Part shown: piece by piece, positions 1 to 8,349 of the stretch
How the letters are laid out: the number at the start of each line of letters is the position of its first letter
Position numbering within the stretch: position 1 is the first letter of the stretch
Assembly: GCF_003991195.1 (NCBI RefSeq)
Contig: NZ_RCWL01000009.1
Location: 1-64,000, forward strand
Direction of reading: 5' to 3'
Source: Gynurincola endophyticus
GTDB lineage: Bacteria; Bacteroidota; Bacteroidia; Chitinophagales; Chitinophagaceae
Length of the DNA stretch: 64,000 nt
Made by a program: the position numbers and the translations under genes
Notes under the pieces: generated by a model
Told to the model about the DNA's origin: nothing
Seen by the model: the letters and a program-made list of their open reading frames with translations, nothing else
The model's database searches: none

Positions 1-687
1 AATTATGCATTCGATAATCCTATTCGCTTCATAGATCCGGACGGAATGATGCCATGGACAGACTATTATAATTTAAATGGACAAATGGTAAAGCATGTTG
101 ATGATGGTAGAGATGATAAGAAGATAGTATTAACCTTTAGTAAGAAACTTAAGCATGTTGATAAAGCTATTATTGAAGGATATGTTATAAATCATATTAG
201 TAACGATGATCTTAATAAAATGGATGATATCTATGATTTTGCTTTAAAAGATAAAACATATACCGAGCAAGGATTCTTATTAGGGCAAAACGGAAAGAGT
301 TCAAAAATAGTTACAGGTAAATCAGGTGGCGAAATGGACGAACACACTTGGCGTGAAGCCAGGGCTGATTTAAGATCAAAGGGAGATAAAGTTGCTTCTG
401 ATGTTCATTTGCATCCACTTTTATACAATAATAAGGGCGAAATAATTGAATCAGGATCTGCTGTACCTTCACCCACAGATCTTGATCCAAATTATAGCAG
501 AGGTTATACTCAGCCATCTATTATATTAGGGTTTAATGAGTATCAAGAACAATTGTATCCAGGGCAAATAATAGGAGTGTCTAAGAAAAGATATGATAAA
601 GTAATCGGTTTTTATAATACGCAAAAAACTATTCAACAGATTAATTACTTAGATTTTATAAAAGCGATCAAAAAAATTAATCAGTAA
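1..687 (+). CDS. RHS-repeat protein C-terminal end with JAMM/JAB-type toxin tip (5' partial)
   Basis: The reading frame is open from base 1, so the main RHS protein lies to the left and only its end is visible. The first residues (NYAFDNPIRFIDPDG) are the standard end of an RHS core, where the variable toxin tip begins. The tip contains HLHP followed about 20 residues later by SPTD. This fits the JAMM zinc-protease signature H-x-H...S-x2-D, with a possible upstream glutamate in GGEMDEH. JAB-like tips are known among Bacteroidota polymorphic toxins, where they are predicted to be peptidases, possibly of the deubiquitinase type. The gene overlaps the next one by one base, as toxin-immunity pairs often do. 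The RHS end is certain. The JAMM call rests on the motif and its spacing only. Confidence 0.8.
   Translation, partial: NYAFDNPIRFIDPDGMMPWTDYYNLNGQMVKHVDDGRDDKKIVLTFSKKLKHVDKAIIEGYVINHISNDDLNKMDDIYDFALKDKTYTEQGFLLGQNGKSSKIVTGKSGGEMDEHTWREARADLRSKGDKVASDVHLHPLLYNNKGEIIESGSAVPSPTDLDPNYSRGYTQPSIILGFNEYQEQLYPGQIIGVSKKRYDKVIGFYNTQKTIQQINYLDFIKAIKKINQ
287..345 (+). repeat. Direct repeat, copy 1 (inside the JAMM tip)
   Basis: These 59 bases within the toxin tip recur at 2939-2997 with one mismatch (C at 330, A at 2982). They encode the stretch just before and including MDEH of the tip. Confidence 0.9.
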
Positions 688-1241
688 TGAAAACTGTTCT
701 AAAAATATTGTTTATAATATTTTTCTCATTAAATTTTACTTATTGTAGAATTTATTACGATCATCAAGGAAATATAGATGTTTATGATAACTTGAAGTTT
801 AATTATAAAGTTGATTATAATGAATTTGAATATTTTGATAAGAATAGTATAGGTTTAACAGATAGGAAAATGTACAATACTTATTTTATTATCAAACTGC
901 CTAAAAAAATAGTTAATTGGATTCGATATGGAAATAATTTTTGGTTTGAGTATGAATCTAAACAAATTATATATATATACAATGAATATAAACACATAGC
1001 AGAAAATTCTTATCATTGGAGGTTAATAGATGTAGAGGATGAGGATGAGATTGACTTGTATATGTTTTACTATTGGGTAAATAAAAGAAAATATGATCAA
1101 AAATATTTATATAAGAAAAATAACTTCAGAGTTACAAAACTATATACTAATGGCAAATATAAAATATTGTTATTTAATATAAAGAAGAAAAACTACCAAT
1201 CTTTTTTAGACTATGCAAAAACTTTTGAAATTAAAGATTAA
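687..1241 (+). CDS. Putative immunity protein of the JAMM-type RHS tip
   Basis: I do not recognise the family of this 184-residue protein. It begins with a hydrophobic signal-like segment (residues 4-19) followed by Cys20, but the residues before the cysteine (FTY) make a poor lipobox, so a Sec signal or membrane anchor is as likely as a lipoprotein. The rest is rich in Tyr, Lys, Asn and Ile and very AT-rich, as is usual for immunity genes in toxin cassettes. Its ATG overlaps the stop codon of the toxin gene by one base, so the two are translationally linked. The immunity role is inferred from position alone. Confidence 0.6.
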   Translation: MKTVLKILFIIFFSLNFTYCRIYYDHQGNIDVYDNLKFNYKVDYNEFEYFDKNSIGLTDRKMYNTYFIIKLPKKIVNWIRYGNNFWFEYESKQIIYIYNEYKHIAENSYHWRLIDVEDEDEIDLYMFYYWVNKRKYDQKYLYKKNNFRVTKLYTNGKYKILLFNIKKKNYQSFLDYAKTFEIKD

Positions 1242-1325
1242 GTAAAAGGTTAGGTTTTTTTTAATAATATTTCTAAGGATCGTTGTTGTTCTTTTGGATT
1301 ACTCATCCACAGTATCAGCAGCCGT

Positions 1326-2144
1326 GTGATGGGTAAAATAGCAAATGCATATTTATACAACGGTAAAGAATTACAACACAAAGAGTTTAGTAATGGTAGT
1401 GGATTAGAGTGGTATGATTATGGGGCAAGAATGTACGACCCGCAGATCGGTAGGTGGAATCAGGTGGATCCATTGGGAGATGATAAGAAGCAAATATATT
1501 CATCTCCTTATTCTTATGTGATAAATAATCCTGTAAAGTATACAGATCCTACAGGTAAAATATGGCAGGATCCGGAAGAAGCCAGACGGCTTATTCGATT
1601 GATTGAAAATAGAATTACTGATTTAAACAATGAGATTAGTAAAATAGATAGAAAAATAGCAGCAGGTAAATTGAGCACAAGAAGATTAGATAGATTAACC
1701 AATAGAAGAGAGGAAGCGAACGAGAAAAAAGATTTAATGAGCCTGTCTGTGAAGGATATCAATATCTTGAGTGAATCAAAAGAAACTTTTAAGTTGTTTA
1801 ACTCACCCGATAGCGAAGGGTATAAAGGTGTCCGAAAAAACGAAAAAGGAGTGATTTTAATTGAAGGATCTACTGTGGCTGTTCAGTTACATGAAATCAG
1901 ACATATTGGTCAGTCGATTGAAAGTGAAGGGATGATCTTTAATAAAGATAATAGACTTATACTTTCTGGAATATATAAGGAACAAGGTACGAAGAATGAA
2001 ATAGAAGGATACAAAATTCAATTTGCCTATGATGGATCCTACCCAAATGGAGCCTCTACAATAAAACATATTAATCCAAATACATTATATGCTATCAGGG
2101 ATCAGCATGGAAATCTGGTTTATAAGCATCTAATGCCAAAATAA
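1326..2144 (+). CDS. Orphan RHS C-terminal tip with zincin-like HExxH toxin domain
   Basis: Residues 10-77 repeat the end of an RHS core (YNGKELQ, YDYGARMYDPQIGRWNQVDPLG, NPVKYTDPTG), but there is no RHS repeat region in front. The frame is open only from base 1254, after a stop at 1251, and the first start codons are GTG 1326 and ATG 1329. This is the form of an orphan tip cassette that is normally silent and can recombine onto a full RHS gene. A helical linker (residues 80-145) leads to a domain with HEIRH at residues 189-193, a zinc-metallopeptidase (zincin) motif. A lipoprotein gene follows after six bases. The RHS origin is clear, and the peptidase activity is inferred from the motif. 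Confidence 0.75.
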   Translation: MMGKIANAYLYNGKELQHKEFSNGSGLEWYDYGARMYDPQIGRWNQVDPLGDDKKQIYSSPYSYVINNPVKYTDPTGKIWQDPEEARRLIRLIENRITDLNNEISKIDRKIAAGKLSTRRLDRLTNRREEANEKKDLMSLSVKDINILSESKETFKLFNSPDSEGYKGVRKNEKGVILIEGSTVAVQLHEIRHIGQSIESEGMIFNKDNRLILSGIYKEQGTKNEIEGYKIQFAYDGSYPNGASTIKHINPNTLYAIRDQHGNLVYKHLMPK

Positions 2145-2150
2145 TCCTCC

Positions 2151-2906
2151 ATGAAAACTATGTATTCAATAATCCTTTTCTCATTACTATTACCAGCCTG
2201 TTTGGTTAATAAAAATAATTTAGAAATAGCTGATATTTCCGGAACCTATTTTTTAAAAACGAATAATGTGTTTCAAGCCTTCAGTGAAAATAATTACAGT
2301 TATATTGACCTTAAAGAAGATGGACGTTATGAACTATATAGAGGAGAGCATAGATTATTACCAATAGAATATTGTGAATTAGCTTCTCAAGGTAAATGGA
2401 AAAGAAAAATGAATAATATTATAGAAATAGATAGTAAAGATAGTTTTTTGGAAAAAAAAGGATATCAATATGATGTAGTGCAAGTAAATAAGGAGTCTCC
2501 AGATAGTGTTTATTTTGAGATTAACTTACAAGATAATATAGATGATGTGACATTTAGACTGTATATTAATAGTAAGATGAATAGTCCAATTTTTTTTAAT
2601 GGCGGTAGAGTTGTAATAGATAAACATGATATTTTAAACAAGTACTTTACTGAATTTAAACATAGAAATAATATTATTGATATTAGTATTAATGCTGACA
2701 CAAGAGGGGCAAGAGTTTATAGAAGTAGAACATCTTTTTATATAACAGTCAAAGATTTGTATTTCTCGGAGTATAATTATTTTACAATTAATTTTCCACA
2801 TTTTGACAGTTGCTTTTTCATGTTTGAACCATTTGAAAATGATTTTCTTCTTATAAACAAAAAAGGAGAACTGAATTGGTTAGGGGAAGTTTGGGTTAAG
2901 CAATAA
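2151..2906 (+). CDS. Lipoprotein, putative immunity protein of the orphan tip
   Basis: This 251-residue protein opens with a signal peptide and a good lipobox (LLPAC, Cys17), so it should be an envelope lipoprotein. The mature part has an AT-rich, Asn/Lys/Tyr-rich composition like the 687-1241 product and no motif that I recognise. It starts six bases after the HExxH tip, which suggests co-transcription and an immunity role. An envelope location would suit a toxin that acts in or passes through the periplasm. An unrelated lipoprotein carried along with the cassette is also possible. Confidence 0.6.
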   Translation: MKTMYSIILFSLLLPACLVNKNNLEIADISGTYFLKTNNVFQAFSENNYSYIDLKEDGRYELYRGEHRLLPIEYCELASQGKWKRKMNNIIEIDSKDSFLEKKGYQYDVVQVNKESPDSVYFEINLQDNIDDVTFRLYINSKMNSPIFFNGGRVVIDKHDILNKYFTEFKHRNNIIDISINADTRGARVYRSRTSFYITVKDLYFSEYNYFTINFPHFDSCFFMFEPFENDFLLINKKGELNWLGEVWVKQ

Positions 2907-2938
2907 TCTAATTACCTGAATATTTATATACTTGATAA

Positions 2939-2997
2939 AAAACGGAAAGAGTTCAAAAATAGTTACAGGTAAATCAGGTGGAGAAATGGACGAACAC
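2939..2997 (+). repeat. Direct repeat, copy 2: remnant of a JAMM-type RHS tip
   Basis: The 58/59 match to 287-345 sits in non-coding DNA behind the second lipoprotein gene. The similarity stops abruptly at both ends. It is best read as the scar of another copy of the JAMM tip lost by recombination. Confidence 0.85.
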
Positions 2998-3053
2998 CCC
3001 TCACTCGCGCCGGATTGTATCCGGTGTGAATAGAATAATACTTTTCAACTGAA

Positions 3054-3089
3054 AAAATCTGATCAGTTAATATTAACTGATCAGATTTT
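3054..3089. terminator. Perfect 36-bp palindrome, likely bidirectional terminator
   Basis: Two 18-base arms (AAAATCTGATCAGTTAAT and its exact reverse complement) meet without a spacer. The A-tract and T-tract at the ends give a U-run on either strand. It lies between the toxin genes (plus strand) and panB (minus strand), the place for a shared terminator of convergent transcripts. The stem is unusually long and AT-rich. Confidence 0.7.
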
Positions 3090-3119
3090 ACCACTGATCA
3101 TTTATTGGAAGCTTTAAAT

Positions 3120-3204
3120 CTTCATCAGCGCAGATCTGCGCGATGAAGTTACTGAATTAAAGAACTTATCTGCATCTGCGTTATCTGCGTGATCAGTTGA
3201 TTCG
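3120..3204. repeat. Intergenic ATCTGCG-type repeat with inverted repeat
   Basis: Bases 3120-3148 form an imperfect palindrome (CTTCATC, GCGCAGATCTGCGC, GATGAAG with one bulged A). ATCTGC follows at 3168, 3174 and 3183, and a GATCAGTTGATT end echoes the neighbouring palindrome. Similar ATCTGCG arrays are, to my knowledge, scattered between genes of Bacteroidota; no function is evident. Confidence 0.6.
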
Positions 3205-3234
3205 TTAATGGCTAAAAAGTGAACTCAGAATAGT

Positions 3235-4050
3235 TTAATACTGCTCAGACTCACTCGGAAAACTTCTCGCTTTTACATCACTCACATATTTTCCTACCGC
3301 ACCTACTACCTGATCATGCAGGTCTAAATACTGACGTAAAAAACGAGGTTTAAAAGTATTGTTCAATCCTAACATGTCGTGCATTACCAATACCTGGCCG
3401 TCGCATTGATTACCCGCACCGATACCTATGGTCGGAATCAACAGGCTCTTCGATACCTCAGCAGCTAAAGTAGCCGGAATCTTTTCCAGTACCACAGCAA
3501 AACAACCGATTTCTTCTAATAGTTTAGCGTCAGACTTCAGCTTGTTCGCTTCAGCTTCTTCTTTAGCGCGTACACTGTAAGTACCGAATTTATAAATAGA
3601 CTGAGGTGTTAACCCGAGGTGGCCCATTACAGGAATACCTGCATCAACAATTCTCTTAATAGATTCTGCTATTTCTGCACCACCTTCAATTTTTACGGCG
3701 TGGGCACCGGTTTCTTTCATAATCCGAATGGCACTGGCCAAGGCTTCTTTAGTATTACCCTGGTATGATCCGAACGGAAGGTCTACTACTACTAAAGCTT
3801 TTGAAACCCCTCTGATTACGGAAGCGGCGTGATAAATCATCTGGTCTAATGTAATGGGTAAAGTCGTTTCATGACCGGCCATTACGTTCGAGGCAGAATC
3901 ACCTACCAGAATAGCATCAATTCCGGCCTCGTCAATTAACCGTGCAAATGAATAATCATAGGCTGTTAACATAGAGATCGGCGTACCCTCCTGCTTTAAT
4001 TTTAGTAAAGTATGAGTAGTGACTCTTTTGATTTCTTTATTTACCGACAT
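3235..4050 (-). CDS. panB: 3-methyl-2-oxobutanoate hydroxymethyltransferase
   Basis: Cytoplasmic enzyme of pantothenate and coenzyme A synthesis. It transfers a hydroxymethyl group from methylene-tetrahydrofolate to ketoisovalerate, giving ketopantoate. The length of 271 residues is normal. Visible family marks are [13 protein letters not shown], the metal-binding [16 protein letters not shown] and HAVKIEGG segments, the catalytic glutamate in VLEKIPA, and [17 protein letters not shown] near the end. The start at 4050 ([19 protein letters not shown]) gives the expected short N-terminal lead. It is the last gene behind ppk1 and ppx on the minus strand, 39 bases after ppx, and probably shares their transcript. 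Confidence 0.96.
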   Translation of the reverse strand: MSVNKEIKRVTTHTLLKLKQEGTPISMLTAYDYSFARLIDEAGIDAILVGDSASNVMAGHETTLPITLDQMIYHAASVIRGVSKALVVVDLPFGSYQGNTKEALASAIRIMKETGAHAVKIEGGAEIAESIKRIVDAGIPVMGHLGLTPQSIYKFGTYSVRAKEEAEANKLKSDAKLLEEIGCFAVVLEKIPATLAAEVSKSLLIPTIGIGAGNQCDGQVLVMHDMLGLNNTFKPRFLRQYLDLHDQVVGAVGKYVSDVKARSFPSESEQY

Positions 4051-4089
4051 TGTAAGTAATTAAAATGAATAAACTATAGTGAAGCAAAA

Positions 4090-4980
4090 TTAAGCTTTTG
4101 AATGTATCTGAGCATATAAATGTTGAATCAGCCCGTCTGCCAGACCGATCTTAGGTACATAAATTTCTTCTATATCAGCCCATTTCATCACTTGTGTATA
4201 AATTTGAAGAGCGGGAACAATCACGTCTGCACGGTCTTCCCTTAACTTGTACAAGCGGATCCGATCTTTCATAGATACTGCAGAAAGCTCTTTGTAGTAG
4301 TCGTTTAATAACTGACGGGGGAGTGGTTTTCCTTCTTTTCTTTTAGATAAAGAGAAGATTTTATTGATATTACCACCGGAGCCGATCGCAATCGTTCCTT
4401 TGGTTTTGTAGAATTTTGTAATCCGGTTCACATACGATTCCATCTCATTCCACAAGGAGTCTTCCACCTGATTTTTTAATAACCGGATTGTACCGATATT
4501 AAAGGAACGCTGAAACTTCAGTTCGCCCTGCGCAAAATAAGTTAACTCGGTACTACCTCCGCCTACATCAATATACAAATAACCCAACTCATTATTCATG
4601 TATTCCGCAATATGGTTTTCATAAATAAGTGTGGCTTCCGTATCACCCGAAATAATCTCAATCTGTATATTGGCTTCGCGGTGAATCGCTTCTATGATTT
4701 CTGGTGAATTTTTAGCATCGCGCATAGCCGAAGTTGCAGCTGCAGTAACATGCTCCACCTGATATGCATCGAGTAGATTTCTGTAGGCCTTCATGGTCGA
4801 TAAGATCATTGACCTTCTGATCTCACTGATTTCCCCCTTTTCAAATACATCAAATCCTAAACGTAAAGGAACCCTTACCAGATTTAATTTTTGAAACTGA
4901 GGCATACCCATTTCTTCCTGAACTTCCACAATCAATAATCTGGCCGCATTACTCCCAATGTCTATTGCTGCTAAACGCAT
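4090..4980 (-). CDS. ppx: Ppx/GppA-family exopolyphosphatase
   Basis: This 296-residue cytoplasmic enzyme of the actin-fold ASKHA superfamily removes terminal phosphate from polyphosphate, or from pppGpp in GppA members. The phosphate-binding motifs are in place: AIDIGSNAARLLIVEV at residues 5-20, YIDVGGGSTEL in the middle and AIGSGGN further on. It lacks the C-terminal domains of the roughly 500-residue E. coli proteins and belongs to the short class. Its start lies two bases after the ppk1 stop, so synthesis and breakdown of polyphosphate are coupled in one operon. Polyphosphate is the more likely substrate because of that linkage, although pppGpp hydrolysis cannot be excluded. Confidence 0.92.
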   Translation of the reverse strand: MRLAAIDIGSNAARLLIVEVQEEMGMPQFQKLNLVRVPLRLGFDVFEKGEISEIRRSMILSTMKAYRNLLDAYQVEHVTAAATSAMRDAKNSPEIIEAIHREANIQIEIISGDTEATLIYENHIAEYMNNELGYLYIDVGGGSTELTYFAQGELKFQRSFNIGTIRLLKNQVEDSLWNEMESYVNRITKFYKTKGTIAIGSGGNINKIFSLSKRKEGKPLPRQLLNDYYKELSAVSMKDRIRLYKLREDRADVIVPALQIYTQVMKWADIEEIYVPKIGLADGLIQHLYAQIHSKA

Positions 4981-4982
4981 AG

Positions 4983-7079
4983 TTATAACGATCGAATCAC
5001 TTTATCTGCTGGTAATGGAATTGTTTTCTTCTGTTGAAGGTACTGATAAATTTCGACTTGCGAACGGATCGCATTGCTTTTGTCGGCAGCTACATATTCA
5101 TTACTAAGCTCATTATCCAGTATTCTCGCCTTAACATTGTCTTGCAACTGAATATTCAGGATGTTTTTGAGTACCTTTTTGATATCAGGGTCGTTGACCG
5201 GACAAGTAATTTCTACCCTATGGTCAAGGTTTCTGACCATCCAGTCGGCCGAAGAAATATAGATCTGATGTTTACCGCCATGATGGAAGTAAAATACTCT
5301 GGCATGCTCCAGGTATTCATCAACTATACTAATAGCCTGAATCGGATATTTAAATTTCGGGTTTTCAGAATACATACAGAAAATACCGCGCACAATCAAC
5401 TTCAGGTGTACGCCAGCTTTTGCCGCTTCCTCCAGTTTGGTAATCAGTTGCTCGTCTGATAAAGAGTTTACCTTGATAATAATCGATGCGGCTTTACCGG
5501 CTTTTGCCGCCTTGATTTCCTGGTTAATATGTTTTACCAGTACCGTACGAAGTTTAGTAGGGCAAGGTACCAGTGTAGAACAAGACTGCAGATGTTTTAA
5601 TCCTGTTTTCGGATTTTCAAGATATTTAAAAACAGCATCCACATCAGTCATTATTTTTTTATTCGCTGTTAATAAACAATGGTCGCCGTAAATATTAGAA
5701 GTTTTTTCATTGAAGTTACCGGTACTTACAAAACCATAACTCACAAACTGACGATTGTGCTTACGCTTGATGATACATAATTTGGCATGTACTTTTTGAT
5801 TCGGAATAATCGGTATCACCGTGATGCCTTCTTCTTCGAGTCTTTCTTTCCATTCTAAATTTGCTTCCTCATCAAAACGTGCGCGCAACTCTAACATCAC
5901 ACTCACTGATTTACCATTACGGGCTGCATTGATCAGTGCATTGATCACCTTTGAGCTGGATGCTAACCGGTAGGCCGTCATTTTAATCGACGTTACATTC
6001 GGGTCAAAAGCAGCTTCGCGTAATAAATCAATCACTGAGTTGAAAGAGTTATAAGGAAAATTCAACAGAATGTCGCGTTGAAAGATCACATCGGTAACCC
6101 GCAACGAACTTTTCAGATAGGGGTGAACAAAAGGTTTTTTACGTTCCCCTTTTTTGGGAAACACATCCGGAAAATCCATAAAATGTCTGAAGTTGTGAAT
6201 CCTTCCTCCCGGAATGACACTCTCGTTACGGTTGATCTTTAATTTTCTTAAAAGAAAATCAAGCAAACCGTCGTCGATGTCTTTATCATAGGCAAACCGA
6301 ACAGGCTTCCCTTTACGGCGATTCTTTAATCCCTTTTCGATTTTTTGAACAATGGTCGTAGACAGGTCATTGTCCATATCAATTTCTGCATCTTTCGTTA
6401 CTTTAAATACCCACGACTGATATTTATCGTATCCGAAATACGAGAAAATACTTTTTAAATTATAACGGATAATATCTTCCAGAAGAATAATGTTATGGTG
6501 GCCGGGTGTATTCGGTAATTTTACAAAACGGCCAACAATTTTCGAAGGAACTTCAATCACTGCATACTTCCTTTTTTGAGTGGCATTTCTGCTCGTCATC
6601 AATACGCCCAGGTATAAAGACTTGTCTCGGATATAAGGAAGTTCTTCAAGATCTTCAATCATCAGCGGAATAATATTCGAACGTACTTCCTCCTCAAAAA
6701 AGTTTATCACAAACTTTTGCTGATCCCTGTTGAGTTGCTTTTCAGTTAATAAGTGAATATGATTGCGGTTCAATTCGTTTTTTAATTGTTCCCAAACTTT
6801 GTTAAATTGAATTTGTTGCTGAATTGAAACCTGTTGAATCTGATCAAGAATAGATTTAGGATCATATTCAAGGTGCATGTTTTTAATCTTACTGCCCATC
6901 TCCACCATTCTGTTTAAAGTGGCCACACGCACTCTGAAAAATTCATCCAGATTGTTAGAGAAAATACCCAGAAATCGAATTCTTTCTTTTAGCGGTACAG
7001 AGGTGTCTTTTGCTTCCTGTAAAACCCTTTCATTAAACGAAAGCCAGCTCAGGTCTCTCGGAATAATCGATTTCTTCAT
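4983..7079 (-). CDS. ppk1: Polyphosphate kinase 1
   Basis: A 698-residue enzyme that polymerises the terminal phosphate of ATP into polyphosphate. The four-part PPK1 architecture is visible: an N-terminal helical domain (IPRDLSWLSFNERVLQEA, SNNLDEFFRVRVA), a head domain, and two phospholipase-D-like catalytic domains. The first catalytic domain has KVHAKLCII, carrying the histidine that is autophosphorylated in the family, and STGNFNEKTS. The second has YLEHARVFYFHHGGKHQIYISSADWM and NLDHRVE. It is the first gene of the ppk1-ppx-panB group. The upstream region (7080-7375) is shared with the divergent GDPD gene. Confidence 0.97.
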   Translation of the reverse strand: MKKSIIPRDLSWLSFNERVLQEAKDTSVPLKERIRFLGIFSNNLDEFFRVRVATLNRMVEMGSKIKNMHLEYDPKSILDQIQQVSIQQQIQFNKVWEQLKNELNRNHIHLLTEKQLNRDQQKFVINFFEEEVRSNIIPLMIEDLEELPYIRDKSLYLGVLMTSRNATQKRKYAVIEVPSKIVGRFVKLPNTPGHHNIILLEDIIRYNLKSIFSYFGYDKYQSWVFKVTKDAEIDMDNDLSTTIVQKIEKGLKNRRKGKPVRFAYDKDIDDGLLDFLLRKLKINRNESVIPGGRIHNFRHFMDFPDVFPKKGERKKPFVHPYLKSSLRVTDVIFQRDILLNFPYNSFNSVIDLLREAAFDPNVTSIKMTAYRLASSSKVINALINAARNGKSVSVMLELRARFDEEANLEWKERLEEEGITVIPIIPNQKVHAKLCIIKRKHNRQFVSYGFVSTGNFNEKTSNIYGDHCLLTANKKIMTDVDAVFKYLENPKTGLKHLQSCSTLVPCPTKLRTVLVKHINQEIKAAKAGKAASIIIKVNSLSDEQLITKLEEAAKAGVHLKLIVRGIFCMYSENPKFKYPIQAISIVDEYLEHARVFYFHHGGKHQIYISSADWMVRNLDHRVEITCPVNDPDIKKVLKNILNIQLQDNVKARILDNELSNEYVAADKSNAIRSQVEIYQYLQQKKTIPLPADKVIRSL

Positions 7080-7255
7080 ATGTTCTTCATGTTAAGTCTT
7101 GAAATTAAGTAATTTATATATAGGTAAATAGTATTGAGTTGTTAAATTCCAATGAATTTCTGAGAAACGGAAGAAGCAGAAAAAAATTGAAAAAAAAGTT
7201 TGAATTTTAAAAAAATAAAGTAGCTTTAACCTGAAATCTATTATTAAACAGTATT

Positions 7256-7273
7256 TGTTTAATCGTTTAAATA
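7256..7273. promoter_or_regulatory. LacI-family operator upstream of the first GDPD gene
   Basis: TGTTTAATCGTTTAAATA is an interrupted palindrome centred on CG at 7264-7265, the usual form of LacI/CcpA-type operators. It closely matches the site at 8320-8341 in front of the lacI gene, which ties the GDPD gene at 7376 to the same regulator. A weaker relative (TTAATCGTTT) lies at 8226-8235. The site is about 45 bases upstream of the likely promoter, so activation or looping is as possible as simple repression. Confidence 0.65.
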
Positions 7274-7317
7274 AGATTGCTACGATTGATTATGAAATTG
7301 TTATGAATTGAATTAAT

Positions 7318-7349
7318 ATTGAATATATACTTTTATTGATTCAACTTTG
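7318..7349 (+). promoter_or_regulatory. Possible Bacteroidota-type promoter of the first GDPD gene
   Basis: CAACTTTG at 7342-7349 resembles the -7 element TAnnTTTG, and ATTG at 7318-7321 stands roughly where TTTG is expected, with 20 bases between. The match is partial. The GDPD start codon follows at 7376. Confidence 0.35.
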
Positions 7350-7375
7350 TAACCCGAACCAAAACAATTCGCTAT

Positions 7376-8218
7376 ATGAAAAAGCTCTGCTCCTTCATCC
7401 TGATCCTGAGTTTGCTGGCCTGTTCTAAAGGTGGAGATTCTCCCGAACCTCCCGTTGTAGGCCCTCCGGAACCAACTCCGCAAACACCCAACAACAGGGT
7501 AGTTGCACATCGTGGTGCCTGGAAGGAATTCGGCTTTCCCTATAACTCAATGGCTGCGTTTAAAAAAGCTATTGAAATCGGAGTATTTGCTTCTGAATGC
7601 GACGTACAACTTACAAAAGATAAAAAAGTGATTGTTTATCACGACGAAACCATCGGTGGTAAATATTTTAAAGATGTGAACTATTCCGAGATTCAAAACC
7701 TCACCCTTGCCAATGGCGAAAAACTACCCACACTCGAATCTTTCTTAGACGAATTACTGAAACATAAAACCACTTTATTGTGGATTGACATCAAATCTCT
7801 AACCGATAATGCCGGCGGTAATAGCTGGGGAGTAGAATGCGCAAAAGCCGTAGCAGCTACTGTTGCTCAAAAAAATGCAGCATCTTTTGTACGTGCTATA
7901 GTAGGGCGTAAAGAAGTGTTGGATGCAAGTATTGCCGCTTCTAAAGGTACTTACGAGCATGGATACATGAATATCGACTGGACGCCCACTCAATTCACCA
8001 ACGCAGGATATAACTGGGCAAACTTTACTTATACCAAATACTATACAAACGCAAATACACATAATGCCGCGTTGATACAGCAATATAAAAATGCAGGACT
8101 CAAATTAAGTGTGTACACGGTAGATGATGCAGTAGCAATGGATTGGTTTATTGCACAAACGGATATATTTGCGATCACTTCTAATAACCCGTTTGCACTT
8201 TTACAAAAGCTTAAATAA
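7376..8218 (+). CDS. Glycerophosphodiester phosphodiesterase, lipoprotein (GDPD 1)
   Basis: The 280-residue product starts with a lipoprotein signal (LLAC, Cys16) and a Pro-rich linker, so it should be anchored in the envelope. The GDPD TIM barrel follows with VVAHRGAWKEFGFPYNSM, ECDVQLTKDKKVIVYHDETI, and LWIDIK later on. These supply the HR...ExD...H catalytic set of the family, which hydrolyses glycerophosphodiesters to glycerol-3-phosphate and an alcohol. It has its own LacI-type operator upstream and precedes the lacI gene in the same direction. Two further GDPDs lie in the operon that follows, so it is probably the first enzyme of the same pathway. The true alcohol moiety is unknown. Confidence 0.9.
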   Translation: MKKLCSFILILSLLACSKGGDSPEPPVVGPPEPTPQTPNNRVVAHRGAWKEFGFPYNSMAAFKKAIEIGVFASECDVQLTKDKKVIVYHDETIGGKYFKDVNYSEIQNLTLANGEKLPTLESFLDELLKHKTTLLWIDIKSLTDNAGGNSWGVECAKAVAATVAQKNAASFVRAIVGRKEVLDASIAASKGTYEHGYMNIDWTPTQFTNAGYNWANFTYTKYYTNANTHNAALIQQYKNAGLKLSVYTVDDAVAMDWFIAQTDIFAITSNNPFALLQKLK

Positions 8219-8319
8219 TACAGGGTTAATCGTTTGGTAATAGTATGATCATATTGCCGTCGTAATCTTGCAACGATTTTATTATTCAGATTATTTGATT
8301 AAGTTATTTTTTACGGATA

Positions 8320-8341
8320 TTTGTTTAAACGATTAAACAAA
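8320..8341. promoter_or_regulatory. LacI-family operator directly before the lacI gene
   Basis: TGTTTAAACGATTAAACA (core 8322-8339) sits in a 22-base palindrome with 10 of 11 paired positions, centred on CG at 8330-8331. It ends eight bases before the ATG of the LacI-family gene, which suggests autoregulation and control of the whole operon that follows. Confidence 0.75.
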
Positions 8342-8349
8342 CCTATTTT

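Noticed and set aside
3168-3204. ATCTGC repeats read as a CRISPR array
   Set aside because: Repeat units are 6-7 bases with irregular short gaps, far from CRISPR geometry.
5034-5691. Plus-strand open frames inside ppk1
   Set aside because: They are antisense shadows of a well-conserved gene.
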